Source: Acidimicrobiaceae bacterium
GTDB lineage: Bacteria > Actinomycetota > Acidimicrobiia > Acidimicrobiales > Ilumatobacteraceae
Assembly: GCA_024641005.1 (NCBI GenBank)
Contig: JAHEDX010000012.1
Coordinates: 1 to 64,000, forward strand
Reading direction: 5' to 3'
DNA: 64,000 nucleotides
Below the pieces are notes generated by a model. That model was not told the DNA's origin. It was given only the letters and a program-made list of their open reading frames with translations, and did no database searches. Both the position numbers and the translations under genes were made by a program. Positions 7,710 through 18,684 of the stretch are shown here, piece after piece. Each line of letters opens with the position of its first letter. Positions within the stretch are counted from its first letter, which is position 1.

Positions 7710-8818
7710 CACTCCCCCATATCTGTTGACATTGTCGGCCACCTCGGTTTGATGGCGACGAACTGCTGCTGGAATCCGATCGGTTCGATCAGGCGGATCG
7801 CCTCGAATCCGGCGGCGCGGATCCACTCGGAGAACTGCCTGGCGGTGAACCCGTTGCCGTTGACGGTGCTGGCCATCATCGTCGCGCCCATCAGCACCGC
7901 GTGCGGATTGAGCTTGCGATCGTCGTCACAGAAGTAGTCGGCCAGGATCAGTGTGCCCTCCGGTCGCAACGCTTCGAACGCACGCTCGATCAGATGTCGC
8001 GCGCCTTCGGCACCCTCGGTTCGGCACACGTGCCCCAGCACGACGATGTCGTACCCGTCGGGTTCGAGCGTCACCGTGTGGAAGTCGCCCGGAAGCAGCT
8101 CGGCCCGATCTGCGACGCCGTGTTCGGCGAGCTTGCGCTCGGCAACGTCCACGACGCCGGGCAGGTCATTGATCACCGCGGTCGCTGTCGAGTTGCCGTG
8201 CAGGATCGCGATCGACCACGGGGCCCCGCCGGCGCCGAGGTCGAGCACTCGCGGTGCGTCCAGAGCCGAATATCGCAGCTTGAGGTCGGCTCGCATCGCA
8301 CACCGGTACATGGTGGTGAACGTGCCCTCGACGAGCGGCACGTAGAACGCGGCCGGGTCGTCTTCGATCGGGGTCGCCGGGCGCCCGTTGCGCACGGTGT
8401 CGGCAAGCCGGGTCCAGTTGTCGTGCGGGCCCGGAGCGACCGGGATCAGATCAGCCATCGTGGCCGGACCGTCGCTCACGAGGTACCGCCGGGCGGTGTC
8501 GTTGAGGTCGTAGACGCCGTCGACCTGATCGAGCAGCCCGAGCACGACGATCGAGTCGAGCAGTGTGCGCAGGTGCTCCAGGGAAGCTCCGACCTGGGCG
8601 TTGACCTGCTCGACTCGTGATGGCCCGATGCGCCGCAAGGTGTCGAACAGGTCGAGTTCGAGGGCGGCGACCAGCAGGTGGTACCGCCCGAGCCCCTCGA
8701 TCGCGGCCCACACCGGTGCCGCCGCTGGAGGTTTGAAATCGGTGAACGGGCGGCCGAGATGGGCCATCGTGTGGGTCTTCTTGAGCTCTGGATAAGGGGC
8801 GTCGCGTGGTTCGAACAT
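7709..8818 (-). CDS. Class I SAM-dependent O-methyltransferase with dimerisation domain
   Basis: A 369-residue methyltransferase of the CrtF/plant-type O-methyltransferase family. An N-terminal winged-helix dimerisation domain (residues 30-130, e.g. ELDLFDTLRRIG and LGLLDQVDGVYDLNDTARRYL) precedes the Rossmann SAM-binding domain. The latter shows RVLDLGAGGAPWSIA, then NDLPGVVDVAERKL and LLPGDFH. The ATG at 8818 follows GAGGTAGTG; the track start at 8908 lies in a neighbouring small ORF. It overlaps the amidohydrolase start by one base. In the operon it may methylate or accept a methyl group from an intermediate; the direction cannot be told. Confidence 0.85.
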   Translation of the reverse strand: MFEPRDAPYPELKKTHTMAHLGRPFTDFKPPAAAPVWAAIEGLGRYHLLVAALELDLFDTLRRIGPSRVEQVNAQVGASLEHLRTLLDSIVVLGLLDQVDGVYDLNDTARRYLVSDGPATMADLIPVAPGPHDNWTRLADTVRNGRPATPIEDDPAAFYVPLVEGTFTTMYRCAMRADLKLRYSALDAPRVLDLGAGGAPWSIAILHGNSTATAVINDLPGVVDVAERKLAEHGVADRAELLPGDFHTVTLEPDGYDIVVLGHVCRTEGAEGARHLIERAFEALRPEGTLILADYFCDDDRKLNPHAVLMGATMMASTVNGNGFTARQFSEWIRAAGFEAIRLIEPIGFQQQFVAIKPRWPTMSTDMGE

Positions 8819-8819
8819 C

Positions 8820-8932
8820 ACTACCTCGATCGCGGCAGATCGCGTTCGGGGATGCCGGCAGAGCCGACGCCGGCCACGCTGCGGACCGAACAAACAACCC
8901 GAGCACACACGGGACCGGCGACTACCTCGATC
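8820..8932. repeat. 12-bp direct repeat pair flanking the small ORF
   Basis: ACTACCTCGATC occurs at 8820-8831 and again at 8921-8932, 101 bp apart. On the minus strand the proximal copy includes the GAGG ribosome-binding site of the methyltransferase gene; the distal copy begins at the MDR stop codon. Such a pair can be the footprint of a recombination event. Confidence 0.6.
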
Positions 8933-8934
8933 AT
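8821..8934 (-). CDS. Candidate 37-residue ORF bridging two operon genes
   Basis: Between the MDR gene and the methyltransferase, an ATG at 8934 overlaps the MDR stop as ATGA. It opens a 37-codon frame (MIEVVAGPVCARVVCSVRSV...) that stops inside the methyltransferase ribosome-binding site. Nearly all other junctions in this operon are the same kind of overlap, so it may be a translated coupling ORF. It could also be the relic of a deletion, since a 12-bp direct repeat lies at each end. No family recognised. Confidence 0.3.
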   Translation of the reverse strand: MIEVVAGPVCARVVCSVRSVAGVGSAGIPERDLPRSR

Positions 8935-9965
8935 GGCCTCAGCAGGATCTTGCCGAAGAAGTCGTTGGAGACCATCTTGGTGTGTGCCTCGGCCGCTGCC
9001 TCGAGCGGGAACACCGAGTCGATCACGACATCGAAATGTCCGGCACAGAACTGCTGCCAGACAGGGCCGAACTCCTCGGGACGGTACGGGTCGGAGCCGA
9101 GAATCGAGATGCCCGAATGAAAGAGGTAGCCGAGCGAGGGAATCGTGGCCTCGTCGCCCGACGCGTTGCCGCAGTTGACCAATCTGCCGTGCAGGCCGAT
9201 CGCGAACAGTGACTGCCCGAACAGGGCGGTGCCGACGTGATCGAGCACCATGTCGACACCGGCACCTCCGGTCACCTCGCGAGCCCAACCCGTCACGTCA
9301 CCCGTGCGGTTGTTCAGCACATGATCGGCGCCCAGAGTCAGCGCCCGCTCGCACTTGGCGTCGGTCCCCGCCGTGGCGAGCACCGTGGCACCAGCGTGCT
9401 TGGCGAGTTGGATCGCTGCAGTCGACAAACCGGCGCCCGCAGCGTGGATCATCACGGTCTCACCGGCTTCGAGCTTGCCCACGTCGAACAGCGCGTGAGC
9501 CGCGGTGACGTAGCAGGTCGCGAATGGCGCCGCCTGCTCGAGCGAGATGTCGTCAGGCACGAGATACACGTGCGATGCGGGCACCAGACATCGCTCCGCA
9601 TAGCCGCCGTCCGCTGTCGCCCCGATGATGCCGAGTTCGCCGAACAGGTCGCCCCTGCCTCCGAGTTTCGAGCGGTCGTCGACACCGGCGAGCGACGGAT
9701 CGACGACGACGCGATCGCCGATCGCAACGTTCGCGACCTCGTGCCCGATGGACGAGACGACGCCGGCGACATCCATCCCGGCGATGTGCGGCAGCTGGAA
9801 GCCAGGCATGTTGAACCAGCCGTTGCGCTGCACCACGTCGAGCCGGTTGAGCGCTGCGGCAGCCACGTCGATGACCACGTCGACCGGGCCCGGCTCGGGA
9901 TCGGGGACGTCCTCGTAACTGAGCACCTCCGTGCCGCCGAACTCGCGGTACAGCATGGCTTTCAT
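8931..9965 (-). CDS. Zinc-type alcohol dehydrogenase-like/quinone oxidoreductase (MDR)
   Basis: A 344-residue medium-chain dehydrogenase/reductase. The N-terminal GroES-like domain begins MKAMLYREFGGTEVLSYEDV and contains ALNRLDVVQRNGW and AGMDVAGVV. The Rossmann domain has the NAD(P)-binding stretch MIHAAGAGLSTAAIQLAKHAGA (about residues 165-190). There is no structural zinc Cys cluster, which fits the quinone oxidoreductase branch. The ATG at 9965 follows GGAGG and overlaps the stop of the aldo-keto reductase gene (ATGA). The 535-residue track entry includes out-of-frame upstream sequence. It probably acts as a redox step in the island's pathway. Confidence 0.87.
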   Translation of the reverse strand: MKAMLYREFGGTEVLSYEDVPDPEPGPVDVVIDVAAAALNRLDVVQRNGWFNMPGFQLPHIAGMDVAGVVSSIGHEVANVAIGDRVVVDPSLAGVDDRSKLGGRGDLFGELGIIGATADGGYAERCLVPASHVYLVPDDISLEQAAPFATCYVTAAHALFDVGKLEAGETVMIHAAGAGLSTAAIQLAKHAGATVLATAGTDAKCERALTLGADHVLNNRTGDVTGWAREVTGGAGVDMVLDHVGTALFGQSLFAIGLHGRLVNCGNASGDEATIPSLGYLFHSGISILGSDPYRPEEFGPVWQQFCAGHFDVVIDSVFPLEAAAEAHTKMVSNDFFGKILLRP

Positions 9966-10990
9966 CGTCGCCTCCTTCGGCGGTCGGCGGCCAGGCCCGG
10001 CGGGCTCCAACCAACGTCGTCCGGGTTGAGGTCGACACCGGGTGCCACGACCTCGTCGATCGCGTCGAGCGTGTCGGTGTCGAGTCGCAGCGCTGCGGCA
10101 CCGAGCAGATCGTCGAGTTGCTCCTCGGTGCGAGGCCCGATCAGTGCGCACGCCACCGCAGGATGTTCGACGCCCCATGCCAAGGCGAGATGGGTGAGGC
10201 TCACACCGGCCTCGGCGGCGATCGCCGACAGCTTTTCGACGGCATCCAGCTTCGACTCGTTGCCACCGTCGAAATGATCTGGGTTCGTGGCGCCTCGACT
10301 GTCTGCCGGCGGCGGAGCGGATCGGGTGTACTTCCCGGTCAGCCAGCCTCCGGACAGCGGGCTCCACACCAGCACTCCCATACCGAACCGCTCGGCCGTG
10401 GGCAGCACGTCTCGTTCGATCCCACGCAACAGCATCGAATACGGCGCCTGCTCGGTGTGCGGACCCACCTGGCCACGCCGGGCAGCCGCCCAGTGGGCGA
10501 GCACGATGTCCTCGGCCGGAAAGGTCGACGTGCCCCACGACAGGATCTTGCCGGCAGTGACCAGGTCGTCGAGCGCGGCGACCGTTTCGGCAATGTCCGT
10601 GGCGGGATCCGGTCGGTGCACCTGATACACGTCGATCCGGTCGGTGCCCAACCGCCGAAGGCTGTCCTCGACCGCTCGCCGGATCCAGCGCCGCGAGTTA
10701 CCCCGTCGATTCGGGTCGTCGTGGTCGCCGACCGCATAATGGAACTTGGTGCACAGCACCACCTCGTCACGGCGACCGGAGATCGCCGCGCCGACGATCT
10801 CCTCGTTCTCGCCGTCGGCATACATGTCGGCGGTGTCGACCAGATTGACACCGCCGTCGAGCGCCCGATTGATGATCCGCAGGCACGCAGCACGGTCCGT
10901 GTTGCCCCACGCTCCGAGCACCATCGCACCCAGCCCGAAACGACTGACGTGGATCCCGGTGCGGCCGAGTGGGCGGAGTTCGATCGTCAT
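9962..10990 (-). CDS. Aldo/keto reductase
   Basis: A 342-residue NADPH-dependent oxidoreductase with the TIM-barrel signature. It starts LRPLGRTGIHVSRFGLG and carries the catalytic tetrad Asp/Tyr in NLVDTADMYADGENE, Lys in VVLCTKFH and His in IDVYQVHRPDP. The cofactor loop near IGPRTEEQLDDLL is also visible. ATG at 10990 overlaps the permease stop by ATGA, and its own stop overlaps the MDR start, so it belongs to the long operon. Length is normal for the family. It likely reduces an aldehyde or ketone intermediate; the substrate is unknown. Confidence 0.9.
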   Translation of the reverse strand: MTIELRPLGRTGIHVSRFGLGAMVLGAWGNTDRAACLRIINRALDGGVNLVDTADMYADGENEEIVGAAISGRRDEVVLCTKFHYAVGDHDDPNRRGNSRRWIRRAVEDSLRRLGTDRIDVYQVHRPDPATDIAETVAALDDLVTAGKILSWGTSTFPAEDIVLAHWAAARRGQVGPHTEQAPYSMLLRGIERDVLPTAERFGMGVLVWSPLSGGWLTGKYTRSAPPPADSRGATNPDHFDGGNESKLDAVEKLSAIAAEAGVSLTHLALAWGVEHPAVACALIGPRTEEQLDDLLGAAALRLDTDTLDAIDEVVAPGVDLNPDDVGWSPPGLAADRRRRRR

Positions 10991-11922
10991 GTCAGGCCTC
11001 GCACGAAGGGCCGGGCCAACGCCCCTGGCGGACGCACCCGGTGAGCGAAGATCGCCATCCCGACGAGTGTGACGACGAACGGCAACGACTGCAGCATCTC
11101 CGAGTTGAGCTGGTACCCGAGACCCTGTACCGACAGGCGGAATGACAACGCACCGGCGAAGACGACACACCCGCCGACAGTGCCCCACAACGTCCATCCG
11201 CCGAAGATGACGGCCGCTATGGCGATGAACCCTCGACCCCCGACGATCGAGTCCTCGAAACGACCGACCTGCACGAAGATCAAGAACGCACCACCGAGGC
11301 CACTCGTCATGCCGGCGTAGTAGATCGACTGCCGGCGGCGAAGGTTGACCTTGATGCCCGACACATCGGCGGGCTGCGGATCCTCACCGACGGCACGTAC
11401 CTCGAGTCCCCACCTGGTCCGGTACATCAGCCACCACGAGAACGGGAGCAACGGGTAGAGCAGGTAGAACGGCCAGGGCTGGCCGAACAATGCCTGACCG
11501 ATGAGTGGCAGGTCGCTGAGCAATGGCACGTCGAACGTCGAGGCGATCTTGGTCGCGGGGGCGATCTCACGGTCGAGAAAGCCCGTCAAACCGAAGACGA
11601 GGATGTTCAACGTCAACCCGACCACGAATTGATCGGCCGCCAGCCGATGGCTCATCTCTGCTTGCACCCCGGCCACGATCATGCCGCCGACGACGCCGGC
11701 GAGCAGCCCCAGCGCGACCGACGAGGTCTGGTCGTACGCCACGGCGCTGGTGAATGCTCCGGCGAGCAACATGCCCTCGACCGAGATGTTCAGCGTGCCG
11801 GCCCGCTCGGCCACCCACTCCCCCGTGGCAGCGAAGATGAGCAGGCCGGCGAAGAGCGCTCCGTTGATGTAGGTCGACTCGGCGGTGAAGATCTCGCCGA
11901 TGGCGCGAAACAAGTCGAGCAT
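10987..11922 (-). CDS. ABC transporter permease (BMP/nucleoside-type, BPD_transp_2)
   Basis: A 311-residue integral membrane protein with eight or nine predicted helices. It carries the family motif region ERAGTLNISVEGMLLAGAF, the hallmark of the second permease in simple-sugar and nucleoside importers fed by BMP lipoproteins. It starts two bases after the partner permease stop, and its own stop overlaps the aldo-keto reductase start. With the partner permease, double-NBD ATPase and BMP protein it makes a complete importer. BMP systems of known function take up nucleosides, but the catabolic neighbourhood may indicate another heterocycle. Confidence 0.9.
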   Translation of the reverse strand: MLDLFRAIGEIFTAESTYINGALFAGLLIFAATGEWVAERAGTLNISVEGMLLAGAFTSAVAYDQTSSVALGLLAGVVGGMIVAGVQAEMSHRLAADQFVVGLTLNILVFGLTGFLDREIAPATKIASTFDVPLLSDLPLIGQALFGQPWPFYLLYPLLPFSWWLMYRTRWGLEVRAVGEDPQPADVSGIKVNLRRRQSIYYAGMTSGLGGAFLIFVQVGRFEDSIVGGRGFIAIAAVIFGGWTLWGTVGGCVVFAGALSFRLSVQGLGYQLNSEMLQSLPFVVTLVGMAIFAHRVRPPGALARPFVRGLT

Positions 11923-11924
11923 CG

Positions 11925-13084
11925 CTAGGTCCTCGCAGTGGTGGCGGCGCGGGCACGGCGCCGATCGCGGATGAAGATGACTGCCGGCGGGATCAAGAGT
12001 GCGAGCACCAGCAGCCCCTGGATGACGTCGGTGATACGACCCTCGACCCCGGTGCTCCCCACGAATCCCGAGCCGGTACGCAGCGCAGCGAACACGAACG
12101 CAACCGGGATCGCTGCCAAGGCCTTCTCGCGAGCCACCAGAGCGACGAGCAGGCCGGTCCAGCCGATATTGGTGGAGAATCCGGGCACGAGGCGGTAGTT
12201 GCCGAACGCGAATCCGCCGCCGGCCAACATCGCCGCGCCAGCGAACCCTGCGAAGGCACCCCCGATCAACAAGGCGGCACTGCCGTACTTGGTCTGTGAC
12301 ACGCCCGCTCGTTGGGCAGCGCGTGGGTTACGGCCGAGCATCCGCAGCCTGAAGCCCCACACGGTTCGTGCCAGCGCCCAGGCCACGAGCACCGCCAACG
12401 CGACGGCGATGAACACCGTGACCGGAAATTCGTTGCCGAACAACGTGTGACGGGGCAGGCGACTGCCGTCCGGAATCTGGTCGCTGACCTGGTTCCGGTT
12501 TCCACGATTCGCCTCGGGGGCCAGCAACAACCAGTCGTACCGGAGGCCGAAGGCGACGGCCTGGCCGGCGATCGTGACGAGCAACAGCGTCGAGAGCACC
12601 TCGGGCACTCCGCGCCAGTACTTCAACACTCCGGCGATGCCTGCCCACAGGGCACCACCCAACGCGCCGGCGAGCAGCACGACGAGCATGTTCAACGGCC
12701 CGGGACCTCCGATCACAAACCCGAGATACGTGGCCATCGCGGCGCCGATCAGCAGCTGGCCCTCCTGGCCGATGTTGACCAAGCCGGCCTTCGCCGAGAT
12801 CACCGTGCCCAGCGCGACCAGCAGCAGCGGGGCGGCGGTACCCAGTGTCTCACCCCACCGACCGGGGGCCCGCAGGCTGCCATCGATCAACGCCGACAGC
12901 ACGGGCCGCCACGACCCGCCCGTCGCCTCGACCAGCACGGCGGAGAGCACGAGTGCGGCGAACACGCTGAGCCCGTACCACATGACCCATTCGGCGACGC
13001 GCGCGCCACGGGCGGGTGCGGTGGACGCGGGCCCGCCGGCCGGTTGGCCTGATCCGGCCACGACGTTCGAATCGGCGATCTCGG

Positions 13085-13088
<4 letters not shown>
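11925..13088 (-). CDS. ABC transporter permease (BMP/nucleoside-type, first subunit)
   Basis: A 387-residue permease. A short Ala/Pro-rich cytoplasmic N-terminus precedes about ten hydrophobic helices. The conserved loop SAKAGLVNIGQEGQLLIGA matches the family signature, and GVPEVLSTLLL is the usual pore-lining segment. ATG at 13088 overlaps the ATPase stop as ATGA; the track ORF extends to 13421 only because the upstream frame is open through the ATPase gene. Partner of the adjacent 311-residue permease. Confidence 0.9.
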
Positions 13089-14679
<1,591 letters not shown>

Positions 14680-14683
<4 letters not shown>

Positions 14684-15891
14684 CCGCCGCTGTATGCCTC
14701 GGCCGAGATGCCGCCCAGCTGGTCCATCAGATCGGCATCGTAGGCGCCCAGCAGACCGAAGGCGTCGTCCAGCAACGCCTGAGCCTCTGGTGTCGCGTCG
14801 CACAGCTCGGCGCCGTTGAGGCCTTGCTGGGTCGGGAACTGGTAGGTGCTCCCTTCCGTCAGATCACCGGCGATGATGAGACGCAAGGCCTCGGCGGCGT
14901 AGCGACCACCGTCGAAGACGATGCTCCCGCTCCAGGCGATCCCGTCGTCACGGCTGCAGACGTCGGCCGGACCTGCGGCGAACACCGCGATGCCGTCGTC
15001 GGTCGCCAACTGGCCGACCGGATCGAGCGCTCCACCCAAGTACGCGTAGGCGAGCGTCGCACCGTTGGCCTCGGCATTTGTGAGCGCCGCCGTGGCGTTC
15101 GCCGAGTTGTCGAAGTCGAACTGGAAGTCGCCGGTACCGACATATTCCATCGTGAACGACGGGTCGACCGATTGCAGGCCGAGGACGGTCGCGTTGTACG
15201 ACTCACGCTCGAAGTTGAGGTCGCAGCATCCGAGGAATACCGCCTGGTTGCCACCCTGTTCCTGCAACACGGCACCCATCGCGACGCCGGCCGTGTAATG
15301 GATCGCTGCGCCCCAGTCGGTTGCCTGTGCCAAACCGGGCAACTCCTGGAACCCGGCGCCGCAGTTGCAGTACCAGAAGATGTCGGGGAACTGCTCGGTC
15401 AGATCGGGAAGCGGCTCTGCGATCTCGCTGGCGCCCACGAAGATGATGTCGACGCCCTGCGCCGCGAGGTCGGCCATCGACTGCGCCGCCTCGGCGGATC
15501 CGATGTTGTCGCTCACGATCGGCGGAGCGAACCCGTTCTCGGCCGAGAACTCCTCGGCGAAGGTGACGAGCGACTGGTAGTAACCGTTGTCGTCTCGCGG
15601 ACCTGCCGCGGCAACCCCGATCGTGACCGTCCCGTCGCCATCGGCATCGAACGTCGCGATGATGTCGTCGGTCTCGGGCGCCGCAGCGGTCGTCTCGGGC
15701 GCGTCGGTCGCCATCGGCGCGTCGGTCGCCTCAGGTGCGTCGGTCGCCTCAGGTGCGTCGGTCGCCTCGGGCGCGTCGGTCACCGTGGGCGCGTCGGTCG
15801 CCTCCGTCGCGTCGTCGTCACCGCCGCACGCGGCGACAACGAGCGCAAGCGGAACGAGCAGCGCGCACAGTTTTCTGGACTTGTTGGACAT
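14680..15891 (-). CDS. BMP family substrate-binding lipoprotein
   Basis: A 403-residue extracytoplasmic solute receptor. A signal peptide with lipobox LVVAAC is followed by a repetitive linker of six-residue units (TDAPEA type, residues about 28-62) and then the BMP fold, e.g. [35 protein letters not shown] and [15 protein letters not shown]. Known BMP proteins bind nucleosides or related ligands. GGGAGGGG lies directly before the ATG. It is the first importer gene, separated from the upstream Rieske gene by 96 bp that hold a perfect hairpin, perhaps to allow higher expression of the binding protein. Confidence 0.9.
15701..15808. repeat. 18-bp tandem repeat in the lipoprotein linker
   Basis: Six in-phase 18-bp units (core gcgtcggtcgcctcaggt with substitutions) encode the Thr-Asp-Ala-Pro-Glu/Val/Met-Ala linker right after the lipobox. 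Two neighbouring units are identical, so copy number may vary among strains. Confidence 0.85.
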
Positions 15892-15925
15892 GGTCCCCTC
15901 CCCATCGGAATGCTGATGCTGTTGA

Positions 15926-15950
15926 AGGTCGTCCTCATCGAGGACGACCT
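15926..15950. promoter_or_regulatory. Perfect 25-bp hairpin between Rieske and lipoprotein genes
   Basis: AGGTCGTCCTC and GAGGACGACCT form an 11-bp stem with a 3-nt loop (ATC) inside the only sizeable gap of this part of the operon. It could be an mRNA processing or stabilising element, partial terminator, or a protein-binding dyad. No U tract. Confidence 0.5.
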
Positions 15951-15987
15951 CGTCGCCGTTCAGCTGCGGCGCGAATTGTTGTGATGA

Positions 15988-17166
15988 TCATGATTGTCGA
16001 GCCCGGTCCACCGAGGCCGATCGGTAGCGCTGGACCAGCCACCGGTTGAACTGCACGTGGCTCTCTTCTTGCCACGAGTACCTGCCACGCGGTGCGTATC
16101 GAGAGTTGAGCCCGTATTGCACCTTGGTGGTGGCGTCCTGATCCTGGCGCACGAAGACCTGTACTCCGGCGTCGGACAACGCGACCTTCTCGGCGAACAA
16201 CGGATCGTCGAGCGCCGAGGGGTGGAAGATGTAGCCGATCTCGACATCGATCGTCTGTGCCCCTGTAGGCCGCACGAGAAAGAAGAAGCACTGGTCGGGG
16301 GCAGTTCCGAAACAGAGCGTCGGCGGGATCAGCGAGAACGTCGATCGTGTTCGTTCCTCATCGGTGAGCTCAGGGAAGACCGGCATGATGACGCGGTGGG
16401 TCGCATTGAAGCCGCCGTCGATGTGGGTGTACCCAGAGGTACGGAAGATCACGTTCGAGTCGTCTTTCCACGGCTCGGGAAACGCCGACAGGTTGGATGG
16501 ACAGAAGTCCTGCACGTACTGATGCAGCCGATTGGCGTGGTAGCCGTCGTTGAAGTTCTCGAACATCACCTTCCAGTTCCACGGCATGCCTTCGAGCGTG
16601 AAGGTGCCGGGGCACACGGCCTCGTCGAGGTGGTAGTTCGAGAGATAGGGGGTGTAGCGCTCGAGTGTCGGGGCCAGGGGGGCGGCGTCGGGATCGAAGT
16701 TGACGAAGACGAACCCCATCCACTCCTCGACCTGCAGTTGGGGCAGGCCCCAGTCCGCCTTGTCGAACGCCTCGGTGCGCTCCATCGCAGGGGCACCGAG
16801 CAGCCGGCCGTCGAGCCCGTAGATCCAGTGGTGGTACGGGCACTTGAAGGTGGTGTCGTTGCCCTGTCCTTCACACACCTGCATTGCACGGTGCTGGCAC
16901 ACCGCCGAGACGCAGCGCACCTGGCTCTCCTTGTCACGCACCACGATCAGGGGCTCGCCCACGAGCGTGACAGTGAACCAGTCACCTGGATTCGGGATCC
17001 GTTCGGCCCTGCCGACGCACAACCACTCGCGCGTGAACAATGCCTCCTTCTCGAACGCGAGCACGTCCTCGGAGGTGTAGAGCATCGGCGGCAACGTGGC
17101 CGCCCTGGACACATCGGCGATCGACGCCTCGAGCGAGTCGAGCAATTCGGCGGACAAGGGGTTCAT
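15988..17166 (-). CDS. Rieske non-heme iron oxygenase, alpha subunit
   Basis: A 392-residue aromatic-ring-hydroxylating-type oxygenase. The [2Fe-2S] ligands are C90/H92 and C109/H112 in VCQHRAMQV and [10 protein letters not shown]. The C-terminal catalytic domain holds the mononuclear iron motif [13 protein letters not shown] (H210, H215), with an Asp near QDQDATTK (D342 or D344) as the likely third ligand. Relatives include choline monooxygenase-like and ring-hydroxylating enzymes, so the substrate cannot be assigned. ATG at 17166 overlaps the ligase stop as ATGA. No ferredoxin or reductase partner gene is present in the window. Confidence 0.9.
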   Translation of the reverse strand: MNPLSAELLDSLEASIADVSRAATLPPMLYTSEDVLAFEKEALFTREWLCVGRAERIPNPGDWFTVTLVGEPLIVVRDKESQVRCVSAVCQHRAMQVCEGQGNDTTFKCPYHHWIYGLDGRLLGAPAMERTEAFDKADWGLPQLQVEEWMGFVFVNFDPDAAPLAPTLERYTPYLSNYHLDEAVCPGTFTLEGMPWNWKVMFENFNDGYHANRLHQYVQDFCPSNLSAFPEPWKDDSNVIFRTSGYTHIDGGFNATHRVIMPVFPELTDEERTRSTFSLIPPTLCFGTAPDQCFFFLVRPTGAQTIDVEIGYIFHPSALDDPLFAEKVALSDAGVQVFVRQDQDATTKVQYGLNSRYAPRGRYSWQEESHVQFNRWLVQRYRSASVDRARQS

Positions 17167-18680
17167 CGCACTGCCTCCTTCAACAGGAACTTGCGGATCT
17201 TGCCGACGCTCGTTCGTGGCAACTCGTCGAGCATCGTGAACTCGCGGGGCACCTTGGCTTTGCCGAGCCGTTCGGTGCACCAGGCCCTGAGTTCGTCGGC
17301 ATCGGGTGGGGCCGTCGGATCTGCGGCGACGAAGAAGGCGACCGGCACCTCGTCACGAACCGGATCGGGGGCGCCGACGACCGACGCCTCGAGCACGCCT
17401 GGATGAGCGGAGACGACCGCCTCGACCTCGACGGTCGATACGTTCTCGCCGGCGACCTTCAACACGTCGGAGCGTCGCCCGTCGAAGAAGAATCGACCGT
17501 CGCAATCGCGACTCGCCCGGTCGCCGGTGAGGAACCACCCGTCGCGGAACGCTGCCTCGGTGGTGGCCGGATCGTCGAGATAGCCGGCAAACAAGGTGAC
17601 ACCGCGGTCGCCGCGTACCACGATCTCGCCCACCGCGTCGGCTGCCGTCGGGACGCCGTCCGGGTCGTGGATGTCGACCTCGCAGCCGTCGGTGACGAAC
17701 CCCATCGACGTGCAGTTCGGCGCGCCGGCAGCATCGGTGAGCACGGCGGGAATCGTTTCGGTCATGCCGTACAACTGACGAGGCAGACAGCCGAACCAGT
17801 CACCGATGGTGTCGTACTGATCGTCGGTGATGTTCTGGGCGAACCAGCAATGGCGCAGTGTGACACCTTCGGTCCGAGCGCCTCTGGCGAGGATCATCCG
17901 CAATGGAGCGGCGAACAAGCTGGCACATGTTGCCCGATGCCGCGCCGCCTGGCCGAGAAAGCCACTGGCCGAGAAGTTGTGCATCAGGGCCACCGACGCG
18001 CCGACCCAGATCGCGGACGCGAACGAGTAGTACTGGGCATTGGCGTGGAACAGCGGCAGCACGACGAGTTGGCGATCGGCGGTGGTGAGCCCCGCCGCCT
18101 CGGCCATGGTCTTGCCGGCAAACGCATAGTTGGCCTGCGTGATATCGACGCCCTTGGGCCGGCCGGTCGTACCGCTGGTGAACATCACGGCGGCCCGATC
18201 TGCGAGCGTCGGCGCCGGCCAGCCGGAGAATTCGGCGTCGGGGAGCCACCCGAAGCCGGCGTCGGACTCGTCGATGAGGAACAGTGTCAGGTCGCCGGCG
18301 GCCGGCAGGTAGGCGTCGACGCGTGCAACGGAGCAGAACCCGACAGCCGGCGATGTGCGATCGATGTGGTCGGCGAGTTCGGGGGTGCGACCCATCGGGT
18401 CCGATGGCACGATCCACGCCCCCAACCTGATGGCAGCCAGCCATGCGGCGATGAACGTCGGACAGTTCGTGAGCGCCAGGTGAACCGACGCGCCCGGACC
18501 GACGTCGTGGCTGACGAGCTCGGTCGCCATGCGGGCGACGATCGAGTCGAACTCGGCGTAGGTCCACTCGGTGACGGTGCCGTCGGCGGCCTCGAAAACG
18601 AGGAACGAGGCGTCGGGGCGTGAAGCCACCGCAGCAGTCCAGCTGCGAGCGAACGTGACGGCGTCGGGCCAGGTCGCCAT
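17163..18680 (-). CDS. AMP-dependent synthetase/CoA ligase
   Basis: A 505-residue ANL-superfamily enzyme that would activate a carboxylic acid with ATP and CoA. Core motifs are visible: P-loop FTSGTTGRPKGVDITQANY, A5-like YGMTETIPAVL, A7-like DGWFLTGDRASRD, hinge FFFDGRRSDVLKVAGENVST, and the catalytic C-terminal lysine in LPRTSVGKIRKFLL. The ATG at 18680 begins four bases after the hyuB stop; the very long track ORF extends through hyuB in another frame. The enzyme suggests that the island's pathway passes through an organic acid that is converted to a CoA thioester. Confidence 0.9.
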   Translation of the reverse strand: MATWPDAVTFARSWTAAVASRPDASFLVFEAADGTVTEWTYAEFDSIVARMATELVSHDVGPGASVHLALTNCPTFIAAWLAAIRLGAWIVPSDPMGRTPELADHIDRTSPAVGFCSVARVDAYLPAAGDLTLFLIDESDAGFGWLPDAEFSGWPAPTLADRAAVMFTSGTTGRPKGVDITQANYAFAGKTMAEAAGLTTADRQLVVLPLFHANAQYYSFASAIWVGASVALMHNFSASGFLGQAARHRATCASLFAAPLRMILARGARTEGVTLRHCWFAQNITDDQYDTIGDWFGCLPRQLYGMTETIPAVLTDAAGAPNCTSMGFVTDGCEVDIHDPDGVPTAADAVGEIVVRGDRGVTLFAGYLDDPATTEAAFRDGWFLTGDRASRDCDGRFFFDGRRSDVLKVAGENVSTVEVEAVVSAHPGVLEASVVGAPDPVRDEVPVAFFVAADPTAPPDADELRAWCTERLGKAKVPREFTMLDELPRTSVGKIRKFLLKEAVR

Positions 18681-18684
18681 CGGG

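Noticed and set aside
15701-15808. CRISPR-like regular repeats
   Set aside because: The 18-bp units are contiguous and in frame, without spacers; they encode a lipoprotein linker.
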